Below the pieces are notes generated by a model that saw only the letters and a program-made list of their open reading frames with translations, had not been told where the DNA came from and did not search any database. This document shows positions 11,701 to 23,700 of a stretch of 64,000 nt of DNA, piece by piece. A program made the translations under genes and the position numbers. This stretch comes from Hyperoodon ampullatus (taxonomy: Eukaryota; Chordata; Mammalia; Artiodactyla; Ziphiidae): the NCBI GenBank assembly GCA_949752795.1, contig OX457057.1, forward strand, positions 8,856,632 to 8,920,631. The letters are read 5' to 3'. Every line of letters begins with the position of its first letter. Positions within the stretch are counted from its first letter, which is position 1.

Positions 11701-14700
11701 TTTCATTTAAATTGTCAAATGAAATTGTCAAACTGTCAAATGACATTTCATTAAAATGTCAAAGTGATTCATAATATTCCCTTATTATCTTTGAATATTT
11801 ATAAAAACTGTAGTGATATCCCTTCTTTCATGTGTGTTTTATCTCCTTTTTTCATGATTAGTCTGGCTAGAAGTTTATCAATCTTATTGATCTTCTCAAA
11901 GGACTAGCTTTTGGTTTCATTGATTTTTCTTTACTATCTTTCTGTTTGTTTATTTATATATTTATATATTTATGCTCTGATCTTCATTATTTCCTTTCTT
12001 ACACCTACTTTATATATAATTTTCTCTTGTTCTTCTTTCTTGCAGTAGAAGCTGAGGTCATTGATTTGAAAGCTTTCTCCTTTTCTTAAATAAGTGTTTA
12101 TTGCTATAAAATTACCATTGAGCATTGTTTTAGCTCATGTCACACATTTTGACATATGCTTTCATTTTCATTCAATTCAGAATACTTTCAATTTTCCCTT
12201 TTGATCTCTTCTTTGACCCTTGTATTATTTAAAAATGTGTTAGTCTCCAAATATTTATGAATTTCCCAGATAGTGTGTTGTTGCTAATTTTGAATTTAAT
12301 TCTATCATGGTCAGAGAACATGCTTTGCATGACTTAAGTTATTCTAAATTTATTGAGTTTTGTTTTATGGTCCAGAATATCGTCTGTCTTGCTAAATGTT
12401 CCCTGTGCACTTGAAAAGAATGTATATTTTGCTGTTGTTTGGTGGGGTAGTCTATAAATGTCAATTAAGTCAAGTTGGTTGATTATGTTGTTCAAGTCTT
12501 CTATATCCTTACTGATCTTCTGTCTAATTGTTCTAGCAATCATTGAGAAAAGGGGTTTTGAAATGTTCAACTATAATTGCAGGTTTGTCTATTTCTTTTT
12601 TCATTTCTATCAGTTTTTGCTTCATGTATTTTAAAGCTCTGTTGTTAAGTCCAAAACATGTAGTATTGTTGTATTCTTTTAATGAACTGAGCCCTTTATC
12701 ATTTTTAAATTACTTTCTTTATCCCTAGTAATATTCTTTGCTCTGAAATTGATTTCATTTGTTATTAATGTAACCACTCCAACTTTCTTTTGATTCATGT
12801 CAGCGTGGTATATTTTTTTCTGCACTTTTGTTTTTAACCGTTTGTGTCTATATTTAAAGTGAGTTTCTTGTAGGTAGCTGGGTCTTGATTTTTTTTAAAT
12901 CTAATCTGACTGTCTCTGCCTTTTAATTGGGGTGTTTAGACCATTTACAGTTAATGCATTGCTAATATGGTTAGACTTAAGACTATTTTATTTTATTCTC
13001 TTTGTCCCATATATTCTTAGTTCCCTTTTTCCTCTCTTCAGCCTTCTTTTAGACTGAGAAGTTTTTATTATTCCATTTTATTTCCTTTGTTGTTTTTTTA
13101 GCTATAAATATTTAGTTTAGTGGTTGCTTCAAGGTTTATAGTATACATCCTTAAATTATCAGTGTATCTTCAAATGATGTTAAACCACTTCATGTATAGT
13201 GTATACTATACATGAATAGTATACCACCATTTCCTTCTTCCTGGCCTTTATGCTATTGTTATCATATATTTTATTTTCATATATGTTATAAACCCCATAC
13301 CACATTATTATTATTTCTGTTTAAACGGTCAGTTATCTTTTTAAAAGATTTACATAAGAATAAGAAAATTTTGTACATTTATTCATGTTGTTACCATTTC
13401 CGGTCCTCTTTATTCCTTTGTGTAGACGTATATTTCCATCTGTAATCATTTTCCTTCTGCCTGAAGGACTTCCTTTAACATCTCTTGTAGTGCAGGTGTA
13501 CTGGAGATGAATTCTTTCAGCTTCTTAAAAAATTTATTTATTTTTGGCTGCATTGGGTCTTAGTTGCTGTGTGTGGGCTTTCTCTAGTTGTGGTGAGTGA
13601 GGGCTATTCTTCGTTGCGGTGCGCAGGCTTCTCATTGCGGTGGCTTCTCCTGTTGCAGAGCACAGGCTCTAGGTGTGCAGGCTTCAGTAGTTGTGGCATG
13701 CAGGCTCGGTAGTTGTGGCTCCTGGGCTCTAGAGTGCAGGCTCAGTAGTTGTGGCACACGGGCTTAGTTGCTCCACGGCATGTGGGATCTTCCAGGACCA
13801 GGGCTCGAACCCATGTCCCCTGCATCGGCAGGCGGATTCTTAACCACTGTGCCACCAGGGAAGCCCCCTTTCAGCTTTTGTATACTGAAGAAGTCTTTAT
13901 TTTGCCTTTGTTTTTGAAATATATTTTTCAAGATATAGAATTCTGGGTTGACTTTTTCCCCAGTTGGTAAAGGACCTTGATCCATCGTCTTCTCACTTGC
14001 ATTGTTTCTGAAGAGAAATCTGCTGTCATCCTTATTTTTGTTCCTCTGTGTAATGCATCTTTTATCTCAGGCTGCTTTTAAGATTTTATCTTGGTCACTG
14101 ATTTTGAGCAATTTGATTATGATGTGCATTGTTTTTGTTTTATTCATGGTTTGGGGGGGCTTGGGGTCCATTGCTTGAGCCTTTTGAATCAATGGGTTTA
14201 TAGTTTTCATCAAGTCTGGAAAACTTTCAGCCTCTTTTGAGAAGTCACTAACCCATATATTAGGCTGCAGTGAAGCCTGGAAACTCTCTCAAGCCAGTAA
14301 GTCAGGGTAAGCATAGGGTCCATTTTGTTTCTCACCTCTCAGAGATCACCATTCTTTGTTATCTCATGTCTCATGTATTTTCTTATGTTTTTCATTAGTT
14401 TCACTGGGAAGGTAAATCTAGATTTCATCTTGTTACTCCATCTTGGCCAGAAGCAGATCTCATTTTTGTTTGTATTTTAAAACTCAACTTGACCAGCTTG
14501 GTTAAGTTTTTCTTATTAAGAATAACTGCTGTTAAATGCACACTAGCAGTGTAAAACAGTATCTGGAAGCTGGTTTGAATTTAGAATTTTGCTGTGAATA
14601 ATTTAGAATTGGAAGATGACATAGAATTTGGCTATAATTGATTATTATTTGTGTAGAGCAGTGGTCTCAACCTCACTGATAATTCAGTCCCACCCCAGAC

Positions 14701-17700
14701 ATTCTGATTTCATTTGTCAAGAGTATGGCCTAGACATCAGGACTTTTGGAAGTCCCCCAGGTGATCATAATGTAGAGCCAAGGTGAAGAGACACTAGGTG
14801 GATGGCTCCCAGACCTCCTCTGTCTCTGATCCACTCCATCTTTCCTCTCTCTGTGTCCTCCCTTCTTCAGCAAAGTGCAGGTTCTGTATGGGGGGACGGA
14901 CCTCTTTGACTATGAGGTTCGCAGAACCTTCAACAATGACATGCTCCTGGCCTTCATCAGCAGCAGCTGCATTGCCGCCCTCGTCTACATTCTCACCTCC
15001 TGCTCAGGTAGGGTTTCTTCAAAAGCCCCGCGTGGAGCCAGCCCCTTCTTTTCTTCCAGTGTGCTTCTCTCTGGACAAAGCCTTCCTGCTCAGGAATGCC
15101 AGAAATGGTCTTGAATCCACTATGTCAGAACTGGTGGGGGGAGGGGTGCTCAGACATCACCTTCTAACCCCAGGCAGGTAGACTGAGGTTCAGAGGCAGG
15201 TTGGGCCATGCCCAAGGGCCCCCATCCCCATGACCTCCCACAGTTGAACTTTTTTCCCTTTGACCATCTTTTTCTTGCCGATAAACTTGCTGATAAGTTT
15301 TGGGGAGTCTGGAGTATTGGACACCTTATGAATTATTCTGTAGCCTGTGCTATAGTCCCAGTCAGCTGCCCTTAATCCCCCAGTTTACTTTTCCACCACC
15401 ATCTCCCCATATACCCTAGCTGCTTCTTTCTGCATATACAGTAGGTACTCTCTATTGCTCAAGTGAATGAGAGATTGGTCATACCTTCAAAAATGGAAAA
15501 GACCTTCATTCATCCATGTAACAGATATTAATTGGGCACCAACTATGTTCCAGATGCTCTAAGGTGCCAGGGATCCAGGCACATGGGGAACATCACAGAC
15601 ACACTTCCTACCCCCATGGAACCTCTAGTTTACTGGGGTGACAGATGTAAATATATAATAATTCCCCACTAGCACTTGAAACAAGTTCTGCAAAGATGAG
15701 GGCCCATAAACAACTTGACTTACTCAAAAATGGCTTCATTTGCCACTCAGACCTCCTGCCCAGCCCTTTCTCTGGGTGCAGAAAACTGTGCTGGGCTCAG
15801 ACAGGGGTGGTAGAGATACTCCCTGGGGTTGGGGGGGCGCTGTGAGGCAGGACCCAGCAGGGGCCAGGGACACTGAAGAGGTGTGTTCCTCTGGGTCCAC
15901 CCACTCTCTCCGTCCCCTGTGCCTCTTGCCCTGCCTAGTGTTCCTGTCCTTCTTCGGAATTGCCAGCATCGGCCTCAGCTGCCTGGTGGCACTCTTCCTG
16001 TACCATGTGGTCTTTGGTATCCAGTACTTGGGCATCCTCAATGGGGTGGCTGCCTTTGTGATAGTGGGCATTGGTGAGTTGCCTCTGTTGCCATGGTAAT
16101 GGGCCCTGGGAACTTGGGAACTCTGTCCCCAAAAGGGCCTTCTTCCAGGAGGCAAAGCCTGGCTCCCATGGGGGCTCCAAAAAGTCCCCTTTCAGACCTC
16201 GGAGCCTTGGAATTGGGGTGGTGGGGGGGTAGAATATGAGTGGTGGGTGATCTTTGACATATGATGGGTGGAGCCCCCAAGGGGTGGAAGGAATGGGTAG
16301 ATATTCTGGGTGGAGGTTAAGAATGGTGGGAAAGGTGGGAAGGGGGCTAAGATTTGGAGGAAAGGGCCTGGTTCTGGTGGGGGCGGGGGTGAGGACCGAG
16401 GAGCATGGAGGGTGGGGCTTGGGTTCCTGGCCCAGATTGGGTCTGGCTGTGGACACGGCAGAGTGATCCTGAGCCCTGCTGGCCGGGGCTCCCTCCCGTA
16501 GGCGTGGACGATGTCTTTGTATTCATCAACACCTACCGCCAGGCCACCCACCTGGAAGACCCGCAGCTGCGGATGATCCATACCATCCAGACGGCGGGCA
16601 AGGCCACCTTCTTCACCTCCCTGACCACGGCTGCCGCCTATGCAGCTAACGTCTTCTCCCAGGTGGGAGCCCGCCCTCCCCACCCCGACCTGACCTCCCC
16701 GTCCCTCCCGTGCACAACTGGCCCCTGGTCTCTGCTCTTCCTACCCGCCCCTTCTCTTGGGGCCACGCAGCCTCTGCCTCAAGGTTCCTGCCACGTCCCT
16801 AGAGTCCATTCTTTTCTCATTTTAAAAAAAATTTTTAATGGAGTATCGTGGATTTACAGTGTGGTGTTAGTTGCTGGTGTACAGCAAAGTGAATCAGTTA
16901 TACATTTACATATGTCCACTCTTTTTAAGATTCTTTTCCCATATAGGCCATTACAGAGTATTCAGTAGAGTTCCCTGTGCTGTACAGTAGGTCCTTATTA
17001 GTTATCTATTTTACATATAGTTGTGTGTATATGTCAATCCCAATCTCCCAATTTACCCCTCCCCCGCTTAGAGTCCATTTTTGCTACTAGTCATCATTAC
17101 CAGAACTTAACAAATGGGAGAATTATAATAATACAAATAGTGTTTCTCATTGATGCTCATTAATGCTAATCCAACCTCTGTCCTGAAGGGCGTTTGGCAG
17201 TTTCCAAAGGTCCCCCAGCTGGTAAGTGGTGAGCCTGCCCATGTCTCCTGACTGGGGTCCAGGGCCCTCTCCACCCACTGGCTTCACACCACGTGGTCAT
17301 GCCTCACACTCACTTTTCTCTCGCTGACCCCACGCTCCTTCACGTCTGAGTTGGGCTCAGGAGAAGGATCTCAGGCCAGGTCCTTGGTGCCAACAGAGCC
17401 TATAGGACAGTGAGCCTTCCTGAATCTGAGAGGTTTTATGACCTGGGCTGGGGATCCCGTGTGGAAACCACTAGGTGCTTTGGGATTCTCCAGGCCTTCC
17501 TAGAGAACCACATCCAGAAAACAGGCAGAGCTGGGTTCACATCCCACCTCTGCCATTTTCTGGCTGTGTGACCTTCAGCAGGTTGTTTAAACTCTCTCAG
17601 AGCCTCACTTTCCTCATGTGTGGATCATCAGGGACTGACATGAGGTGATTGTGAAAGTGTTTCACAAACAGTGAAGGCCTGTCTGCTTGTTGGCTACAGT

Positions 17701-20700
17701 TTCCTTCTGACTGCCACGCCCTGTGCAGGTCCCTGTGACCCTGTGCAGGGCGCACACCCAGCCTCCCTATTCCCATCACAGCAGCTTTTCCTCCCTTCCC
17801 CCTTGCTGACACGTGGCCTGCTCCAACAGGGCATGTCTTCCTCGGTCCTTCATGTAATGACAGTTATGGAGCGCTTGCTCTGTGCTGAGCACTATTCCGG
17901 GCAGAGGGCTGCAGTGTGGACCAGAGGTGGGACTCTTCCTCCCCTGCCCCGCCCCTGGCACCAGCCCGGCCCTCTGACGACCTCCTAGGCCAGTGCCTCT
18001 GTGCCAGCAGCCCCGGCCTCCTCATCCTGCCTCCGTCTGAGGGTGGTCGGGGGTCCTGAGTGCCTCACTGCAGAGTCCCCAGGCTCCCTGGGCTCCAGGC
18101 CTGATAGTCCCACATCCCCCCTCTACTTCCCCATTGCCAGATCCCGGCCGTCCACGACTTCGGCCTGTTCATGTCTCTCATCGTGTCCTGCTGCTGGCTG
18201 GCTGTGCTCTTCACCATGCCTGCTGCCCTGGGCATCTGGAGCCTTTATATGGCGCCACTGGAGAGTGCCTGCCAGACCAGGTGAGCCAGGCAGGGGGTCG
18301 TGTCCTCCTCTCACAGAATATCCACAGCAGGCCCTTGGGGGGCCATTCAGCACACCCTCCTGTCTCCCAAGAGCCTCGTGATTCACCATTGAGCACCTTC
18401 CATATGCCCAGTCCTATGCCGGGCACTCCTGGGGGAGCAGAAGAAGAAGAGAATCCTGTCCAGTAGTTACATCTGATCACCTGCTATGTGCCAGGAAGTG
18501 GGCAATGAGCTTTTGTACGAGATTTTACTGCCACCCTCCCCAAGGACCCTGGCAGCTGGGTCCTCTTATTTCACCCATTTTATAGACAAGGAAACAGAGG
18601 CTTGGAGCAGTTGGGCAACTTTCTCAAGGTTACCCATTTAATAGGCAGTGGAGCTGAGATTTAGACCACATAATCCGACTCCGGATCCCATGCTCTTAGC
18701 CGCCACGTTGAGTGTCCTCAAGGTTCTCATCTTGGGGGAGGAACCATATTTAGGTGCAGTGAGTGGTGTGCAGAGTTGAATGGATCAACCCAGAGCCGCT
18801 GCTGAAGGTCTAGGGGTTGGGGTCTCATGGGCCAGGTGGTCAGTGGCGGGGGGCGGGGACAGTGACCAAATGGAATCCAGCCTGGGTGGCTGCCTGGGTT
18901 GGGAGTCCTGAGGAATGATGGGGGGTCTGGGCTTGGGGCAGGGCGTGCAAGGGCAGGACTGCCAGGGGTCCATGACAGTGTCCACCTGACCATGGTGGGC
19001 CAAGGAGGGGCAGCGAGGTGCTCAGACTCGGGCCTGGGACGCACTCCGCTCTCCCACACACACCCCCTGCTTCAGGGCCACCATGTATGGTGGTACAGGT
19101 TGGGCACTGGACAAGGGCACTCTGGCTGAGGCACAGCGGTCTGCACTATAGACGTTCAGATTTGACTATTTCTATGGCAGTTTTGTGACATAGAAGCAAA
19201 GTGTCTTGGGTAAAGGGCTCCTTGTTTCTAATCTCTACAGAGACACCAACTAAACCCACCCTGTCCCGCCCCCAAGTCTGGGGCAGTGGACACAGCAGTC
19301 TTCCCAGTCCTGGGCTCCAGCCTCCGCCTCTGCCTGGCGGCTGTGGAACCTTGGACATGTTACCTAACCTCTCTGCATCTCAGCTTCCTGTTCTATAAAA
19401 TGGGTGCATGGAACCCCGTGAGGATTAATGAGAGAATCTTACTGCCTGGCACGTAGTATTCCTGGCACATTCACCGTGTGCACTGTTCTTGTCCCCAGTC
19501 CCTAGGGTGAGCCTTGTGTCCCTCACATTCACTCCAGCCGAGGCCTCAGCTACGTCCTCAGCCCAGCCCCGCTTCCCCGTCCTCCTGGTGTCAGGGCCCT
19601 GGGCACACGATGGGGGAGACATGATTCCCCTGCTTTGGTCACCTTGATGCTTGGGCAGCTGCGAGTCATCATCCCCTCTCCCTGGGTAATGGCTGCTGTC
19701 ACCATTTGTGTCCCCAGAGGAAGAGTGGCACCCAAGGGCCCCAGGGGAGATGGCGCTAGAGAGAACTCAGGTGCAGGCCCCTGGAAACCTGTGATGCGTG
19801 TCCTGTGTGAGCTGTCGGCAGCGGTGTGATACCTGGGTTCACCTTCCCCCACTTCTCTGGACACCCAGGACTCACCCCCTCCTCCCACTGTCTCCACAGC
19901 TGCCACCAGAAGTGCGGCTGCAGGAGCTCCCTGCACTTCCCCGGGGACGTGTTTGCTGCTGCTGAGCGGGCTGGGGGCAGCCCTGCTCAGGGCCCCATGC
20001 CCTACCTGGATGATGACATCCCCTTGCTCAATGTGGAGGAGGAGCCAGGTGAGAGCTGGTGCGGGCCTCCCGCTGAGCCTGCTGGGACCCAGGAGCTGCC
20101 TCGGCCAGGGGAAGTAGCCCTTGGCGAGCTGGTATGCGGACAGGCTGGTCCTGAGGAGGGGGCAGGACGAGATCCCCATCAAGCGTTTGGGCTTCCCTGG
20201 AGAGGGCAGGGACCAGGGTGGGCTCTGACCCGCTTCTGGGCCTGCCCTCTGACAGGCCGCTGCTCTGCCCCGGCAGTGTCGCTGGAGCTGGGAGACGCGT
20301 CCCTGGTGTCTGTGCCCCCCAAGGGCCTGCAGCCAGTCCCCGATGGGGGCAGCCGGGGGCAGCTCATCGCCCAGCTGCAGGAGCTGCTGCACCACTGGGT
20401 ACTGTGGTCTGCCGTCAAGAGCCGTTGGGTGATTGTGGGTAAGTGGGCTCTCCACTCTCCTTTCCCCCATCTTGCAGCTTCTCCCAGTGCCTAAGGCGTG
20501 GGGTCAGACCCCACCCCATGCAAACAACATGCAGGCATTGGGAACCTGCCCCTGTTCCCCAAATGAGCTAGAGGTCAGAAACCTGGGCTGGTGTCCCTCA
20601 CTCTCGGAGCTTTACCCCCTTCCTGCGTAGAATAAAGCTGGTTCCACGGTAGCTGTTGCTTATTGAGCACCTACTATGTGCCAGTCATGAGGCTGGGCAG

Positions 20701-23700
20701 CAGAGCAGAGCGCCCAGTGCTTGGGCTCTGGATTTAGACCAGCTTGGCTAAGTTGGAATCCTAATTCTGCCGTGTACTAGCAGTGTCTCCTTGACTGTGC
20801 CAGTTAGTCTGAGCCTCCGTTTCCTGTCCTGTAAGTGAGGATAAGAATAGTATCTATCTACTAAGGCAGTTGTGAGGAAAGCCACAGTGTATGTAAAGAA
20901 CTTAGCCCAGTGCAAGGCATGTAGTAAGTGCTCAGTGAAAGTTAAGTGCTACTATTATTAATTATCATTATTATAATCACTGACTGTATTTAGGTCTGTG
21001 TAAGATCAAGTGGAGATGCTGGCTGTTTATAAACTCTTAAGGGCTCTAAGATGGTGGCTGGTTCTTGTCCAGGAACATGAGCTTATAGCTTATAGTCTGA
21101 CCACCAATGACACATGTAACAACCGGCCCCTACCTCCAAGGGACGGACCCCTAGCAGCCTCACCCACAGGCTGGCACGCTGGGCCTTTGCCTGCTCCCTT
21201 GGGATACCTGCCCCCCCTTCCCCCGCCGTCCCCATAGAGGGAGCAGCTCTTTCCCAGGGCTCTGGAAGCCCCGGCTGTGAATGCCCCCACCCCACCCCAC
21301 CCCCGGCCCCAGCCCTGCCTAGCGCAGCGTCCTTTCCTCGCAGGGCTCTTCGTCTCCATCCTCATCCTGTCCCTGGTGTTCGCCAGCCGGCTCCGCCCCG
21401 CCAGCCGGGCCCCGCTGCTCTTCCGGCCGGATACCAACATCCAGGTGCTGCTGGATCTCAAGTACAACTTGAGCGCCGAGGGCATCTCCTGTATCACCTG
21501 TTCAGGTGAGGGTTTCCCGCCAGGCTGTCCCCTGTGGGCCCCTGCCCCTTTTGGAGTCCACGTCTCCAAGACGAGAGATGTGAGATCCAGGCTCCCCATC
21601 ACAGTATGACCTCAGGCCAGTCACTCCACCTCTAAGCCTCCATGTTTTCACATTTCATTAAACGAATACTTACTGGCTGCCAGCTGTGCTGGTGCTGGGG
21701 AGGCCGTAGTGGGCAGGACAGGCTTCTTGAGCTCAGGGCGTTCATTCCACTGCTGGGGCAGGCCATATAATAGTAGATCTGAGCTGTGGTGGACTAAAAG
21801 GAGGGTGACTGGGGAGCTCAGCATCATGGAAGCCTTCTTCCTGGAGGAGGGAATGTCTAAGGCAAGACTTAGCCTGCCTGGGTCGGGGGGAGGGAGGGAA
21901 GGAGTTGACCAAGCTGGGAGAGGAGAGGAGAGAAGCGGTCTAGGCAGAGGGGAGCACCAGAGTGGGAAAGACCAGGGCCAGGTTTGATGGAGGTAGTTGC
22001 AGGAGCTAAGGCTGGCCAGGTGGGCTGGGCCAGGGCCTGCTGGGGTACAGTGAGGAGTCTGGATTGTATTGTAATTGGCACTGGAAGCTAGTGGAGGGCT
22101 TTAAGCAGAGAAGGACCAGCTGCTGTGTGGTCGGAGGGCCAGCGTGAGCGTGGCTGGGAGCCCAGGTGGGAGTCTCGTGCAGTCATCTAGACAAGAGACA
22201 GTGGGGGCTGGAGCCGGTGTGGCCGATGGTGACAGTGAAGACAAGAGGTTTTCAGGAGGTGAAACCCACAGGACTTGGTGATGGAGTGCGTGCCGGGGAT
22301 GAGCTAAGAGGTGAGATAAAGATGTCTGCTTGCCTTAGAGTTAGTCTGATCCAGGCTCTCGTCTTACAGAGGGGAGCCTGAGGTTGGAGTTGGGGCGGGG
22401 GAAGTCGACCCAAGGTCATACAGCTTTGCCGGGTGGTTAGAAACCAAATGAGGAGACGCTTGGGTGAGTGATTCCAGCTCCTGGGGGAAGACCCGCTGAC
22501 TGCTGTAATTGCCTTCATGTAATTAGGGTGGTGTTCAGATTAACCTGGCCTTCCCCTCGGTAAATGGCATTAGCCAAATGCATGATAATTGGCTGCAGCT
22601 CAGAGAGGTGCCCGAGGAGCCCCTCCTAAATTGGCCACGTCCCTGCTCCTCTCCCACCTGCCTGGGCAGCGAATTTCGCTCCAATGTCACTGCCGCTGCA
22701 AGGCCTCCCACCATCCCTCAGGGCCTGTCTGCTCCCACTTCACAGGTGGAGAAACCCTGGGATGATCCCGAAGTTCCTGGAAACATCTGGAGAAGGGCCA
22801 GGACCCCAGCCAGAGTCCAGCCCCAGCCCCTTGTATCTCTTAGCCTCTGAACTGCCTCTTAAAGGGGCCCCTCAGGCTGTAGCATAAAGATGTCCGGCTT
22901 TAGGGGCAGACAAGCCCGATCCTGGCGGGGCTCTGCCTCTAGCTTCCCTGAAGGTCATGTACCCTTCCTGAACCTCTGCTTGCTTGGGGCAAAGCAGGAG
23001 GTCTCCCCTATCTCTGCTAGTTGATAACATGCCATTTCTAATTATTCCTATTTATCAAGCATTCATCGCAAGCCAGACACATTGCTAAGCGCATGAGATG
23101 CAGCATCCCCTTTTGTCCCTCAGCCACCCTCTGGAGGTACCCTCTGGGTGTCATCCCACTTGACAGAGGAGGGAAGGGAGACGTGGTGAGGATGAGTAGG
23201 GTAAGCTGCGAGTTCTTTCTCCGGATGGGGCTGGCAGGTTCCTTTCCTTTGCCTTAAGATTCTTGTAAATTCAGCATTTGGCCTTTCTTCAGTTCCATCT
23301 AGTTTCTTTCAGACCCCTGATACCACCCCCTTCCCAAGCTGAGGGCCCTGGGGCCCATGTCCCTCGGGTCGTCTCTGTCCCAGCCTTGGCCGGGCCCAGC
23401 CAGGGAGGCCCTGCTGTCTGACACGGTGCGGGGGGTGGGGGGGTAGGTCTGTTCCAGGAGAAGCCCCACAGCCTGCAGAACAACATCCGGACGTCCCTGG
23501 AGAAGAAGAAGCGAGGTTCAGGGGTGTCCTGGGCCAGCCGGCCTGAGGCCGCCCTACAGGGTCAGTGGGGAGTGTGCACTGGCTGGTGGGGCAGTGGGAG
23601 GTCCTGGTACAAGGGTGCAGGGGCCCTGTGGGGAGAGCACATTAAATCCATGGTTTGATTCTCCTTCGGGAACAAAAGTCTGTGTCCTTGGGTCACCGTG

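Larger units (their letters stand above)
8735..14456 (-). mobile_element. Near full-length old L1 LINE, reversed, interrupted by three SINEs
   Basis: At low coordinates the sequence reads the reverse of an L1M-type 3' UTR (AACAGCTTTATTGAGGTATA) and then of the ORF2 C-terminus (TGCTGAGTAGTATCCATTG and similar). At high coordinates it ends with TACTCCATCTTGGCCAGAAG, the reverse of the L1 5' end. Removing the SINEs leaves about 4.8 kb. No long open frame survives, so the element is dead. It makes up most of DISP3 intron 2. Confidence 0.88.

Noticed and set aside
9218..12570. LINE reverse-transcriptase gene
   Set aside because: The L1 is full of stops and frameshifts; no open frame exceeds about 100 codons. 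Kept only as a dead element.
15935..16683. Minus-strand frames of 163-173 codons over introns 4 and exons 4-5
   Set aside because: Proline-rich shadows of the G-rich intron 4; no domain and no splice sites.
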